This document shows positions 53,812 through 62,090 of a DNA stretch of 64,000 bases, one piece after another (within the stretch, counting starts at the first letter, position 1; every line of letters starts with the position of its first letter). The notes under the pieces are model-generated. The model saw only the letters and a list, made by a program, of their open reading frames with translations. It did not search any database and was not told the DNA's origin. Where the stretch lies: the NCBI RefSeq assembly GCF_016925495.1, contig NZ_CP070491.1, positions 2,108,001 through 2,172,000 of the forward strand, given 5' to 3'. The translations under genes and the position numbers were made by a program. The DNA comes from Methylococcus sp. EFPC2 (GTDB taxonomy: Bacteria > Pseudomonadota > Gammaproteobacteria > Methylococcales > Methylococcaceae).

Positions 53812-55280
53812 GGTTGCGTGCCGGATGCCGGCTGGGTCTGGGGATTTTCGTAGCCGCCGCCCAGGGCGGCGATCAGGCCGACGGCGGCTTGCAGATGCTC
53901 GGATCGAAGTTCGCTGGCTTTCAGGCGCTGTTCGATCAGCCTGGTTGCCGCGTCTATCTCGCCGTCGCGGGTGCTCAAGCCCGCCTGGAATCGGCGCTCG
54001 GCCAACTCGGCTTCCGCCTCCGCGGCCGCCAGCGCCCGCTCCTGGGTGGCGTCGTGATCCAGGGTTTCCCGCCAATGGGCCAATGCATCGGCGACTTGCT
54101 GCACCGCGGCCAGCAAGGCCGCGTTGTAGCCCTCCACCGCACCGGCGTGGGCCGCCTGCGCGTGCTTCAGCTCGGCCTCCAGGCGGCCGCCTTCGAAGAT
54201 CGGCAGGGTCACGGTCGGCCCTATCGAATAGGCGACACTGGCTCCGTGGGACAGAAACAAGTCCTTGAGATTGAGGCTGCGCAGCCCGGCGAAACCCACC
54301 AGATCGACGTCCGGATAGAAGTTGGTCTCGGCCACTTTCACCAAACGAGCCGCCGCCTCCGCGCGCCAGAGCGCCGCTGCCACGTCGGGCCGGTGAGCCA
54401 GCAACCCCAGGGGTAGCCTTTCGGGCAGGGGGAAGCGTTCCGCATAGGCGCCGGCGGAAATGCGGATTTCCCGTCCCCAGTCGGGCCCTCGTCCGGCGAG
54501 GGCGGCGAGCCGGTTGCGCAGCGTTTGCGCTTCGGCATGCAAATGGCTTTCCCGTTGATGGGCATCTTGCAGCTTTTGCTCGTCTTCGTGCACCGGATCC
54601 TGTGCTTCCAAGCCGCGCTCCCAACGCAAACGGGCGAGACGCAGCTTTTCCGCGGATTTTTCCACCCGGGCGTGCGCCCAGGCGATGGCCTCCTCGGTCG
54701 AACCGAGCAGGAAATATGCGCGCGCCACCGCCGTGCTCAGCAGCAGGCGCGCCGCGGCGAGCTCCGAGGCTTCCGCCTTTTCCTGGCCCAGCGCCGCCTC
54801 CAGATTCGCCTTGTCCTTGCCCCAGAGATCCAGGTGGTAATTGAAAACCGCGGGATCGAGGTAGGCACCGGTGTAGGTGTGGCCGCCGGCGGGCCCGTAA
54901 AAATCGGTGGAGGAAAACCGGCGCCGGTGCAGATCGGCGCGGGCCCCCACGCTGGGCAACAGGTCCGCCGCCCGGTAATCGGCCGCGGCTTCGGCCTGGC
55001 TCAGGCGCGCGACCGCGACCTTGAGCGTCGGGCTGCCGGCCAGCGCCGCTTCGATGACCCGGTTGAGCTCGGCATTGTGAAAATCGACCCACCATTTTTC
55101 CCGGGGCCAGCGCTTCACGATGCGCTCGGCAGCCGGATCCGCGCTCAAAGTCCGCGATTCGCCGGACAAATCCATGAGCCTGGCCTGCACGCCGCCGCCG
55201 GGCAACGGCATGCAGGCGGTGAGCAGCGCGGACAGGCCGAGCAGGGTGAATGCCGGACCGACGGTTCGACGGAGACTCAT
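53808..55280 (-). CDS. NodT/TolC-family outer membrane factor lipoprotein
   Basis: The 490-residue protein has a lipoprotein signal with lipobox Leu-Leu-Thr-Ala-Cys (Cys23). Two TolC-type repeats follow, each with a long helical hairpin; Leu-Pro-Ser-Val-Gly-Ala and Tyr-Pro-Asp-Val-Asp-Leu are the conserved strand entries. It forms the exit duct of the tripartite pump. Its ATG overlaps the stop of the MFS gene and its stop overlaps the adaptor start, so all three are translationally coupled. Confidence 0.93.
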   Translation of the reverse strand: MSLRRTVGPAFTLLGLSALLTACMPLPGGGVQARLMDLSGESRTLSADPAAERIVKRWPREKWWVDFHNAELNRVIEAALAGSPTLKVAVARLSQAEAAADYRAADLLPSVGARADLHRRRFSSTDFYGPAGGHTYTGAYLDPAVFNYHLDLWGKDKANLEAALGQEKAEASELAAARLLLSTAVARAYFLLGSTEEAIAWAHARVEKSAEKLRLARLRWERGLEAQDPVHEDEQKLQDAHQRESHLHAEAQTLRNRLAALAGRGPDWGREIRISAGAYAERFPLPERLPLGLLAHRPDVAAALWRAEAAARLVKVAETNFYPDVDLVGFAGLRSLNLKDLFLSHGASVAYSIGPTVTLPIFEGGRLEAELKHAQAAHAGAVEGYNAALLAAVQQVADALAHWRETLDHDATQERALAAAEAEAELAERRFQAGLSTRDGEIDAATRLIEQRLKASELRSEHLQAAVGLIAALGGGYENPQTQPASGTQP

Positions 55281-57001
55281 GGCGCCTCCATCCGTGAGCT
55301 TAAAGCGTTTCCGCGTGTGGCTTCCCCGCGCTTGACCCGCCTTGGACGACCCACCGGCTCGGCCAGCCAGACCAGGGCCGCCAGGGCGATAAAGGCCCAG
55401 GCACAAAAGCGAAACGTGTCGTCCAGCCCGAGGATCGCGGCGTGCCGGCCCGCCACGCCGGCGAGACCCGCCACGGCTTGCGCATCTTGCAGGCCGGCGG
55501 AGTGCAGCGTGGAGATCATTGCGCCGGACAGCGGATCGTAGGCGGTCAGGCCTTCGGCCAGGCGGCTCTGGTGGAACGCGGCGCGCCGCTCCCACAACAC
55601 GCCCAGCAGCGGCGACGCCACGCTGCCGCCCAGCACGCGCAACATGCCGCCCAGTTCCACCGCCTGTATCTGCCTGCGCGGCGTCAGGCCGGAAAGAAAC
55701 AGCGTGGTCAGCGGCACGAACAAGCCGCCCAGGCAGAAGCCCTCCAAGACCTGCGACCACAAGACGTTGGTAAACAGGCTGCTGCGCCCGAAAAAATCGT
55801 AGCGGCTGGTCCAGTAGCAATAAGCCGCGAACGCCAGCAGGTTGAGGCTGGCCAACAGGCGCGCGTCGCGGCCTTGCGCATAACGGTGGAAAAATGCCGC
55901 CATGGGTTTGGCAAAAAATATCAAGGGCAGAAGCACCGAACCGGCCAGCAGCGAGGAATAGCCGGACACCGCCTGCAGGCGCACCAGCAGGACGGAAAGC
56001 AGGCCATACATGAACAGGAAACCCAGGCTCAGCACGAGGGTGGCCACGGCGAAATTGCGCCGGGCGAACAGCCTCAGGTCCAGCAAGGGGGTCCTGGCGC
56101 CCAGCTCCCAGGCGATGAAGCCGGCCAGCGCCGTGATGCCCAGACAGGCCAGCGCTACGAGCGGCGCCGAGTTGTACCAGTCTTCGTCCTGCCCGCGGTT
56201 CAATACCGTCTGCAAACAGCCCAGCGCCAAGACCAGCAGAACAAAGCCGACGCGATCGAAAGGAGGCGAGCGGCGCTCCGCCGTGCGCTCGATCAGCAAG
56301 GCCCAGCCCAGTCCGGCCGAGACCAGCAGCAGCGGAATGCTCAGATGAAACAGCCAGCGCCACCCCCACTGATCGGCGATCCAGCCTCCTGCGTAGGGCC
56401 CCAGGGTGAATGGGCTCAGGGCCGCGAGGCTCCATAAGGCCACGGCGTAAGCCTTCTGCGACTCGGGGTATTCCCGCATCAACAGGGTCTGCGACAAAGG
56501 CAGCGTGAGTCCGCCGAAAAATCCCTGCAACACCCGGCCCAGCACGAACGCGCTCAAATCTCCGGTGCTAGCGCAGATCAGCGAGCCGAGCGCGATGACG
56601 AGCAGGGAAAACAGGTAGAGGCGGACTTCGCCGTAGCGTGCGGCCAGCCAGGCGCTGATGGGCAGGGAGATCGCCAGGCTGACGAAGTAGTAGCTCTGCA
56701 GCCAGGACGCGTGGCTGGGGCTGACACCCAGATCGCCCGTGGCGTGCAGGCTGATGGAAGCGAAAGCGCCGGTGTTGAAAAGGACCAGCAGATTGCCCAA
56801 CAGCAAGCCGAAATTGAGCAGGAAGAATTGCACGCCGGTCAGGGCACTGGCGCCGTTCCGGGCTTTGTTCAGGCTGTCGTGGGTGAGCGGTGCCCAGGCG
56901 GCGCGGGCGTTCTTGTCGGCGGATGTCATGCGTCGGAGCGATAAGGAATGGAGGCTGGATGGCCCAGTCCATTGCAGCTCCCGTGCCGGGCGCGCGGACA
57001 T
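55277..57001 (-). CDS. EmrB/QacA-type MFS drug transporter (DHA2)
   Basis: The product is 574 residues from ATG 57001; an internal ATG at 56929 would drop 24. It has about fourteen hydrophobic segments, motif A (Ala-Ala-Arg-Tyr-Gly-Glu-Val-Arg) and motif C-like Leu-Gly-Pro-Tyr-Ala-Gly-Gly-Trp-Ile-Ala. These are typical of 14-helix proton antiporters of the EmrB class. With the adaptor and outer membrane factor it should expel hydrophobic toxic compounds across both membranes. It is first in the operon. No regulator is adjacent. Confidence 0.92.
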   Translation of the reverse strand: MSARPARELQWTGPSSLHSLSLRRMTSADKNARAAWAPLTHDSLNKARNGASALTGVQFFLLNFGLLLGNLLVLFNTGAFASISLHATGDLGVSPSHASWLQSYYFVSLAISLPISAWLAARYGEVRLYLFSLLVIALGSLICASTGDLSAFVLGRVLQGFFGGLTLPLSQTLLMREYPESQKAYAVALWSLAALSPFTLGPYAGGWIADQWGWRWLFHLSIPLLLVSAGLGWALLIERTAERRSPPFDRVGFVLLVLALGCLQTVLNRGQDEDWYNSAPLVALACLGITALAGFIAWELGARTPLLDLRLFARRNFAVATLVLSLGFLFMYGLLSVLLVRLQAVSGYSSLLAGSVLLPLIFFAKPMAAFFHRYAQGRDARLLASLNLLAFAAYCYWTSRYDFFGRSSLFTNVLWSQVLEGFCLGGLFVPLTTLFLSGLTPRRQIQAVELGGMLRVLGGSVASPLLGVLWERRAAFHQSRLAEGLTAYDPLSGAMISTLHSAGLQDAQAVAGLAGVAGRHAAILGLDDTFRFCAWAFIALAALVWLAEPVGRPRRVKRGEATRGNALSSRMEAP

Positions 57002-57139
57002 CGCTTTACTTCATGAATTTCAAATACTTAAGGGCATGAACCCCGTGTCGGGGCCAGGGATCGAGGCGGGAACCATCACCAAATATCATGACTTCGCGAT
57101 ATTTCGTGACAGTGTCGCCGCCCGCCTAGCCCGTTGCGA

Positions 57140-57391
57140 TCAATGCCGTCCATCCCGCAAAGCCCGGGCGATCCGCGTCCGCGCGGGCTCGCTCAGTTTC
57201 AAGGAAGCATTCCCGAGTATCCGGGTTTCCAGTTCCGCCGTGGCCCGGTGCAGCCAGCGCATCTGCGCGGCGAAACTCCGGCAGCCGTCGCACATCATCA
57301 GATGCAGGCGCAAGGCGATCCGCTCCCGCAACGACAAGGGGGTGTCCAGCCTCCGCGACAGCAGCAGGCTGGTTTCACGACAATTCATCAT
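57140..57391 (-). CDS. Zinc-finger anti-sigma factor
   Basis: The 83-residue soluble protein has the anti-sigma zinc motif His30-x3-Cys34-x2-Cys37 plus Cys4. Its start overlaps the end of the sigma gene (ATGA). It should bind and silence the ECF sigma factor encoded just upstream until a metal or redox signal releases it. It has no membrane segment, so the signal is probably sensed in the cytoplasm. Confidence 0.82.
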   Translation of the reverse strand: MMNCRETSLLLSRRLDTPLSLRERIALRLHLMMCDGCRSFAAQMRWLHRATAELETRILGNASLKLSEPARTRIARALRDGRH

Positions 57392-58011
57392 CGATCGAGC
57401 TCCCGTTCGTTCGGTTCGCCGAAGCCGTTATGTTCCAGGCACAGCCTCAGGCTCATGCGCGCCCGATAAAGCACCACACCCGCGTTAGTCGCCGAAATAC
57501 CCAACGCCTTACAAATCTCCTCATTGCTGTCGCCGTTCAACTCCCGCAGCACGAACAACTGGCGCTGTCTGGGTACCAGACGCTCGACACAGCGCTGCAA
57601 AACCTCCCAGAATCGGGCATTTTCCAGGGACTTGGCCGGGTCGCTCCAGGCGGCCGGCTTGCTCACCCAGTGCCCTTCGGCGGCGAAAAAATCCCCTGCC
57701 CCGGAGTCTTCGTCGGCCGGATCGCCATCTGCGGCGTCGGAGTAAGGTATTTCCCGGTATTGGCGGCGCAGCTGATCGAACAGCTTGTGCTTGAGTATGC
57801 CGGTCAGCCAGGTGCGCTCCGAGGCGCGGCCGTCGTAACCCTCCCGGCCCTTGAGCGCCGCCAGCAGGGTTTCCTGCACCAGGTCCTCGGCCAGGGCAAC
57901 GTCCTGCACCCGCACCAGGGCATAGCGGTAGAGATAATCGCCGTAGGCGTCCAGCCAGGTCTCGGGGGCGGTGCTTACTCGGTCGTCCGGCGGTATGGCG
58001 GAGGGTGGCAT
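57388..58011 (-). CDS. ECF RNA polymerase sigma factor
   Basis: ATG 58011 gives 207 residues; a TTG at 58080 would extend it but lacks a convincing site. Region 2 has Ala-Glu-Asp-Leu-Val-Gln-Glu-Thr-Leu-Leu-Ala-Ala-Leu, then Thr-Trp-Leu-Thr-Gly-Ile-Leu-Lys-His-Lys. Region 4 has Leu-Arg-Glu-Leu-Asn-Gly-Asp-Ser-Asn-Glu-Glu-Ile-Cys and Leu-Gly-Ile-Ser-Ala-Thr-Asn-Ala-Gly-Val. The Gly-His-Trp...Pro-Ala-Ala-Trp linker is typical of ECF factors next to bufferin genes. It is divergent from bufA and probably drives it. Confidence 0.9.
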   Translation of the reverse strand: MPPSAIPPDDRVSTAPETWLDAYGDYLYRYALVRVQDVALAEDLVQETLLAALKGREGYDGRASERTWLTGILKHKLFDQLRRQYREIPYSDAADGDPADEDSGAGDFFAAEGHWVSKPAAWSDPAKSLENARFWEVLQRCVERLVPRQRQLFVLRELNGDSNEEICKALGISATNAGVVLYRARMSLRLCLEHNGFGEPNERELDR

Positions 58012-58053
58012 GCGGAATCTCGGGTAAATTGACGGGGCTGAGGGAAGAGCCTT

Positions 58054-58078
58054 GTAAGAAAGACCTCCGCTGTGCGAC
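58054..58078 (+). promoter_or_regulatory. Possible ECF promoter for the buf operon
   Basis: GTAAGA and CGAC lie 15 bases apart, about 80 bases upstream of bufA. This loosely resembles the GTAAC/CGAA pattern of ECF-dependent bufferin promoters. It is a guess from pattern and position. Confidence 0.3.
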
Positions 58079-58160
58079 AAAGCGAGGAGTCCTAGGGCTC
58101 GGGCCGGCGAGGCCGGTTCATCTACGGCTATATCATAACCACTTAGAGAGGTAGTTCATC

Positions 58161-58430
58161 ATGAAGCAAGCTCCTTACCGCTCCGGCCTGTTGCTGGCCA
58201 CCGCCGCCGCCGCCCTGTTCGCCAACGGCACGACGCTGGCCGCGGAAAAAGACGGAGCCCAGGAAGCCAAGGTCCAATGCGCCGGCATCAATGCCTGCAA
58301 GGGCCAGTCGGCTTGCAGCACCGCCAGCAATGCCTGTTCCGGACAAAACGCCTGCAAGGGCCAGGGCTGGCTGTACGCCGCCAACAAGGCCGAATGCGAG
58401 GCCAAGGGCGGCAAGGTCATCTCCAAGTAA
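58161..58430 (+). CDS. bufA: Bufferin precursor peptide, BufA2-like
   Basis: The 89-residue precursor has a Sec signal (residues 1-29, ending Thr-Leu-Ala-Ala). The Cys-rich core has six cysteines in a repeated pattern: Asn-Ala-Cys-Lys-Gly-Gln, Ser-Ala-Cys, Asn-Ala-Cys-Ser-Gly-Gln, Asn-Ala-Cys-Lys-Gly-Gln, then Glu-Cys-Glu. This is the bufferin type, ribosomally made and modified by a DUF692 enzyme, that buffers copper in the periplasm. The next two genes are the enzyme and its partner. A GAGAGG ribosome binding site precedes the ATG. Confidence 0.88.
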   Translation: MKQAPYRSGLLLATAAAALFANGTTLAAEKDGAQEAKVQCAGINACKGQSACSTASNACSGQNACKGQGWLYAANKAECEAKGGKVISK

Positions 58431-58438
58431 GCTCCAGC

Positions 58439-58464
58439 GCGGAGCCGGCAAACGCCGGCTCCGC
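58439..58464 (+). promoter_or_regulatory. GC-rich hairpin between bufA and bufB
   Basis: GCGGAGCCGGC (58439-58449) and GCCGGCTCCGC (58454-58464) form a perfect 11-base stem with loop AAAC, nine bases after the bufA stop. There is no T-run, so it probably stabilises bufA mRNA or partly attenuates read-through, giving more precursor than enzyme. Confidence 0.7.
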
Positions 58465-58485
58465 CATCCCACGAAGAATTCATCC

Positions 58486-59373
58486 ATGCTGCAACACCGC
58501 GAGCGTCCTTACCTGGGCTACGGCTTGGGGCTGCGCAAAGAACATTACGAAACCATATTGGCGGAAAAACCGCCTCTGGAGTGGTTCGAGATCATCACCG
58601 AAAACTATCTGGTGGATGGCGGCAAGCCGCTGCATTACCTGGAGCGCATCCGCGCGCACTACCCCATCGTCATGCACGGGGTCTCATTGTCCATCGGCGG
58701 TACGGACCCGTTGGACTTCGGCTACCTGGCCAAGGTCAAAGCCCTGGCGAAAGACATCGAAGCGGCCTGGATCTCCGACCATGTGTGCTGGACCGGCGTG
58801 AACGGCATCAACCTGCACGACCTGCTCCCGCTGCCTTATACCGAGGAAACGCTGCGCCACGTCTGCGAGCGCATCGCCCGAGTCCAGGATTTCCTCGGCC
58901 GGCGCATCCTCATGGAAAATCCGTCCAGCTATCTGAGCTTCGGCCACTCGGAAATGAGCGAATGGGAATTCATCGCCGCCATGGCGGAACGCGCCGATTG
59001 CCTGCTGCTGCTGGACGTCAACAATATCTACGTCAGCGCCCGCAATCACGGCTTCGATGCCGGGCAATACCTTGCCCGGATACCCGCCGAACGCGTCTGG
59101 CAAATCCATCTGGCCGGCCATTCCGACTACGGCGATCTGGTCATCGACACCCACGACCATCCGGTGGCGGACCCGGTGTGGGCCTTGTACGAGGAAGCGA
59201 TACGCCATTGCGGACCGGTTTCCACCATGATAGAGCGCGACGACGCCATCCCGCCCCTGGCGGACTTGCTGGACGAACTGCAACTGGCGCGCGACGCCGC
59301 CGGTCGGGCATTGCAGGATCGCGGCCGCAAACACGCCGAAACGCTCGGGACCCCGGAAGACTTATGGGCTTGA
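58486..59373 (+). CDS. bufB: Multinuclear iron oxidase BufB (DUF692)
   Basis: ATG 58486 gives 295 residues; the longer frame is bufA shadow. The TIM-barrel DUF692 enzyme shows the metal ligands expected of MNIO proteins. These are the His of Met-His-Gly-Val-Ser-Leu, Ser-Asp-His-Val-Cys-Trp, Met-Glu-Asn-Pro, Leu-Asp-Val-Asn-Asn, His-Leu-Ala-Gly-His and Asp-Thr-His-Asp-His-Pro. It would use iron and oxygen to convert Cys residues of BufA into metal-binding heterocycles. It overlaps bufC by ten bases. Confidence 0.92.
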   Translation: MLQHRERPYLGYGLGLRKEHYETILAEKPPLEWFEIITENYLVDGGKPLHYLERIRAHYPIVMHGVSLSIGGTDPLDFGYLAKVKALAKDIEAAWISDHVCWTGVNGINLHDLLPLPYTEETLRHVCERIARVQDFLGRRILMENPSSYLSFGHSEMSEWEFIAAMAERADCLLLLDVNNIYVSARNHGFDAGQYLARIPAERVWQIHLAGHSDYGDLVIDTHDHPVADPVWALYEEAIRHCGPVSTMIERDDAIPPLADLLDELQLARDAAGRALQDRGRKHAETLGTPEDLWA

Positions 59374-60170
59374 AAAACGAAGTACCCTTGGCCGAACTGC
59401 AGCGGCGCTTCCAGGCCGCCGTCCTGAGCGGCGAGCCGGGCGCACCCGGCTTCGTGGCCGCCGAGACGCCCGAGGCGGCGGAGCAGCGTTTTCGCGTTTA
59501 TCACGACGCCTACCGGCTCCGCCTGGCCGAAGCCCTGGGCGCGGACTACCCGGCCCTTCGCGCCGTCATGGGTGCCGGGGCTTTCGCCGAGCTGGCTTAC
59601 GCCTACGCGGAAACCGTGCCGTCGAGGCATTATTCCATCCGCTGGGCGGGGGCGAGCCTCGCCGAACGGCTGTCCGGTCATCCGGGCCTGGCCGACCTGG
59701 CGCGCTTCGAATGGGCACTGAGCCTGGCTTTCGACGCGGCCGACGCGAGCCCGCTGGAGGTGGCCGCGCTCAGCGCCGTCCCACTGGAGCACTGGCCCGA
59801 CTTGCGGCTGCACTTTCATGCGTCCCTGCAAATTTTTGAATTGCGCCACGACGTGGCGCCGCTGTGGCGGGCCGCCACGGACGACGCAGCCCTGCCCGAA
59901 ATGCCGGCCGAAGAAAATCCGCGCCCCTGGCTGGTATGGCGCCGGGGGCTGAGCGTTTATTACCGTGTCCTGGACGACAACGAAGGCTGGGCATTGCAAA
60001 CCGCCAGCAAGGGCGCGAGTTTCGCCGACTGGTGCGAAGAACTGAGCCTGCGCCTGGACGGCGGCGCCGACGCCGCCACCGTGGCCGCAAGCCTGCTTCG
60101 ACGCTGGGTGGACGACGAATTGGTCGTCGCTTACGAGTGTGGGAGCGGGTTTTCAGCCGCGCCGGATTGA
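59364..60170 (+). CDS. bufC: BufC partner protein (DUF2063)
   Basis: The 268-residue protein has an N-terminal DUF2063 domain ([13 protein letters not shown], then Ala-Leu-Gly-Ala-Asp-Tyr-Pro-Ala-Leu) that recognises the precursor and presents it to BufB. A winged C-terminal half follows, ending in [10 protein letters not shown]. The last ~10 residues are encoded by a REP-like sequence (60139-60159) and are likely a later addition. It is the last gene of the buf operon, convergent with the ABC gene. Confidence 0.88.
   Translation: MGLKNEVPLAELQRRFQAAVLSGEPGAPGFVAAETPEAAEQRFRVYHDAYRLRLAEALGADYPALRAVMGAGAFAELAYAYAETVPSRHYSIRWAGASLAERLSGHPGLADLARFEWALSLAFDAADASPLEVAALSAVPLEHWPDLRLHFHASLQIFELRHDVAPLWRAATDDAALPEMPAEENPRPWLVWRRGLSVYYRVLDDNEGWALQTASKGASFADWCEELSLRLDGGADAATVAASLLRRWVDDELVVAYECGSGFSAAPD
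60139..60159 (+). repeat. REP-like half element at the bufC 3' end
   Basis: GTGGGAGCGG followed by TTCAG matches the left arm of the palindrome at 278. It encodes part of the final residues of BufC, so the stop codon lies beyond the element. Confidence 0.6.
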
Positions 60171-60177
60171 ACAAGCG

Positions 60178-61992
60178 CTAGCCGACTTCTTCCGGAAGAA
60201 AGCCGCCGGCCTGCATGGTCCACAAACGATGATAATGCCCTTTGCGGGCCAGCAGCGCGTCATGGCCGCCGTCCTCCACGATGCGTCCGCCGTCGAATAC
60301 CAGGATGCGATCCAGGTGCGCGATGGTGGACAGGCGGTGGGCGATGGCGATGACGGTTTTCTTGCCCATGGCCAGCTCCAGGTTTTCCTGTATGGTTTTT
60401 TCGGTCAGCGAATCCAGGCTGGACGTCGCCTCGTCCAGGATCAGGATGGGCGCGTCCTTGAGCATCACCCGGGCGATGGCGATGCGCTGGCGCTGTCCGC
60501 CGGAAAGTTTCACGCCGCGCTCGCCGACCAGGGCGGCATACCCTTCGGGCATGGCCTGTATGAAGTCGTCGGCATGCGCGAGACGGGCGGCCGCGCGGAT
60601 TTCCTCCTGACTTGCTCCCCGCTTGCCATAGCCGATGTTTTCGCCCAGGCTGCGGTGGAACAGGCTGGGATCCTGAGGAATCAGGCTGACCTGTTCGTGC
60701 AGGGAATCCTGCGTGACGCTCGCGATGTCGGTTCCATCGATCAGGATTTCGCCGCCCTGCGGCTCGATGTTGCGCAATAGCAGGCTGACGAAAGTGGATT
60801 TGCCCGACCCGGAATAACCGACCAGACCGACGCGCTGACCGGGCTCGATGATCGCGTTCAAGCCGTCGAACACCGGGTGGTCGGAATCGTAGCCGAAGCG
60901 CACCTCGCGGAATTCGATGCGCCCCTGCTTCACGGCCAGTTCGCCGGCGCCCGGCGCATCGACGATCTCGTGCGGCCGGACGATGGTGTCCACGCCGTTG
61001 GCGACGTTGCCCAGATATTCGAAGAACTCCAGGAAACGGCGGGAGAGATTGCGCGCATCGCCGATGATGAGCAGGGCGATGCCGACGCTCATGGTGAAAT
61101 CGCCCACGCCGATCAGGCCCTGGTCCCACAGGGTCAAGGCGTAATAAACGGTGCCCACTTTCAGCGTGGCCGCGGCGATGAACTGGAACCAGCGCACCCG
61201 CTCCATGTACCAGAACGTTCGGCGCCCGGCTTGGACCTCGGCATCGAGAAACTCGTCCAGGTATTCCCGCTCGTAGCCCAGCCGGGCGAACAGCTTGGCG
61301 TTGAGGATGTTGGTCACGGCATCGACGATCTTGCCGTTCACCTGGCTGCGCACCGCCGCAAAATTCTGGGCATAGGGCTGACAACGGGTGGCGAGCCAGT
61401 AGGACAAGGCCACGTAAACCGCGATCCAGCCGGCCACGAATCCGCCCAGCCCCTGATGCACGCCGAACAGCAGGGCGATGGAGACCCCGAAAACCACCGC
61501 GATGGGCCAGAAATCGAACATCAGGGTCCAAATCGTGTGATTGACGCTCATGGCCGTTTCGCTGATGCGATGCGCCAGTGCGCCGGCGAAGTGATCGCCG
61601 AAATAGCGGGGAGAATGGAACTGCAGATAGCTATAAAGCGCCCGGGTCGTGCGCATGCGCAGGCGCGGCCCGACCAGGATCAGTACCGCGCCGCTGCTCC
61701 GGCTGAACAGGATTTCCGCCAGATTGAGCCCGGCCAGCAGCAGCAGCGGCCCTCCCAGGAGATTCAGCACCTCGCCGCCTTTCAATCCGCGCTCGACCGC
61801 GTCCATGACGGTCTTGATGGCATAAGGCGCCAGGATGTTGCTCGCCGCCTGCCCCGTTTCCAGGATCAACATCAGCACGATCCAGCCGCGAAACCGGGCC
61901 ATGCAGTAGCGGATGAAGCGGAAGGTGCCGGTCGGCAGCGAAGGCGCTTCGGCCGCACGACGGAATGCGAGTAGATCGGGCGAGTTGGGCAT
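60178..61992 (-). CDS. ABC exporter, fused permease and ATPase
   Basis: The 604-residue half-transporter has six hydrophobic segments (about 35-325) and a C-terminal ATPase. The ATPase has Walker A Gly-Tyr-Ser-Gly-Ser-Gly-Lys-Ser-Thr (near 392), signature Leu-Ser-Gly-Gly-Gln-Arg-Gln-Arg, Walker B Ile-Leu-Ile-Leu-Asp-Glu-Ala-Thr-Ser-Ser-Leu-Asp (near 515) and switch His-Arg-Leu-Ser-Thr. It works as a homodimer or with another half. The substrate is not predictable, although lipid or peptide export is typical. The stop lies eight bases from the bufC stop. Confidence 0.92.
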   Translation of the reverse strand: MPNSPDLLAFRRAAEAPSLPTGTFRFIRYCMARFRGWIVLMLILETGQAASNILAPYAIKTVMDAVERGLKGGEVLNLLGGPLLLLAGLNLAEILFSRSSGAVLILVGPRLRMRTTRALYSYLQFHSPRYFGDHFAGALAHRISETAMSVNHTIWTLMFDFWPIAVVFGVSIALLFGVHQGLGGFVAGWIAVYVALSYWLATRCQPYAQNFAAVRSQVNGKIVDAVTNILNAKLFARLGYEREYLDEFLDAEVQAGRRTFWYMERVRWFQFIAAATLKVGTVYYALTLWDQGLIGVGDFTMSVGIALLIIGDARNLSRRFLEFFEYLGNVANGVDTIVRPHEIVDAPGAGELAVKQGRIEFREVRFGYDSDHPVFDGLNAIIEPGQRVGLVGYSGSGKSTFVSLLLRNIEPQGGEILIDGTDIASVTQDSLHEQVSLIPQDPSLFHRSLGENIGYGKRGASQEEIRAAARLAHADDFIQAMPEGYAALVGERGVKLSGGQRQRIAIARVMLKDAPILILDEATSSLDSLTEKTIQENLELAMGKKTVIAIAHRLSTIAHLDRILVFDGGRIVEDGGHDALLARKGHYHRLWTMQAGGFLPEEVG

Positions 61993-62090
61993 GAGACGTG
62001 GATTGGACCATGGAGGCGAGCGGGCATTATCCCCGAAGCGGCACGCCGGTGTTCATATGAAGCGAGCCTAAGGCCTCGCACTGCGTAATA

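Noticed and set aside
53808-56435. An 875-codon version of the outer membrane factor
   Set aside because: The upstream 385 codons lie in the wrong frame of the MFS transporter gene. The real start at 55280 has a lipoprotein signal and an ATGA overlap.
58439-58464. A terminator after bufA
   Set aside because: The stem is perfect but has no T-run, and bufB and bufC would then lack a promoter. An attenuator or stabiliser fits better.
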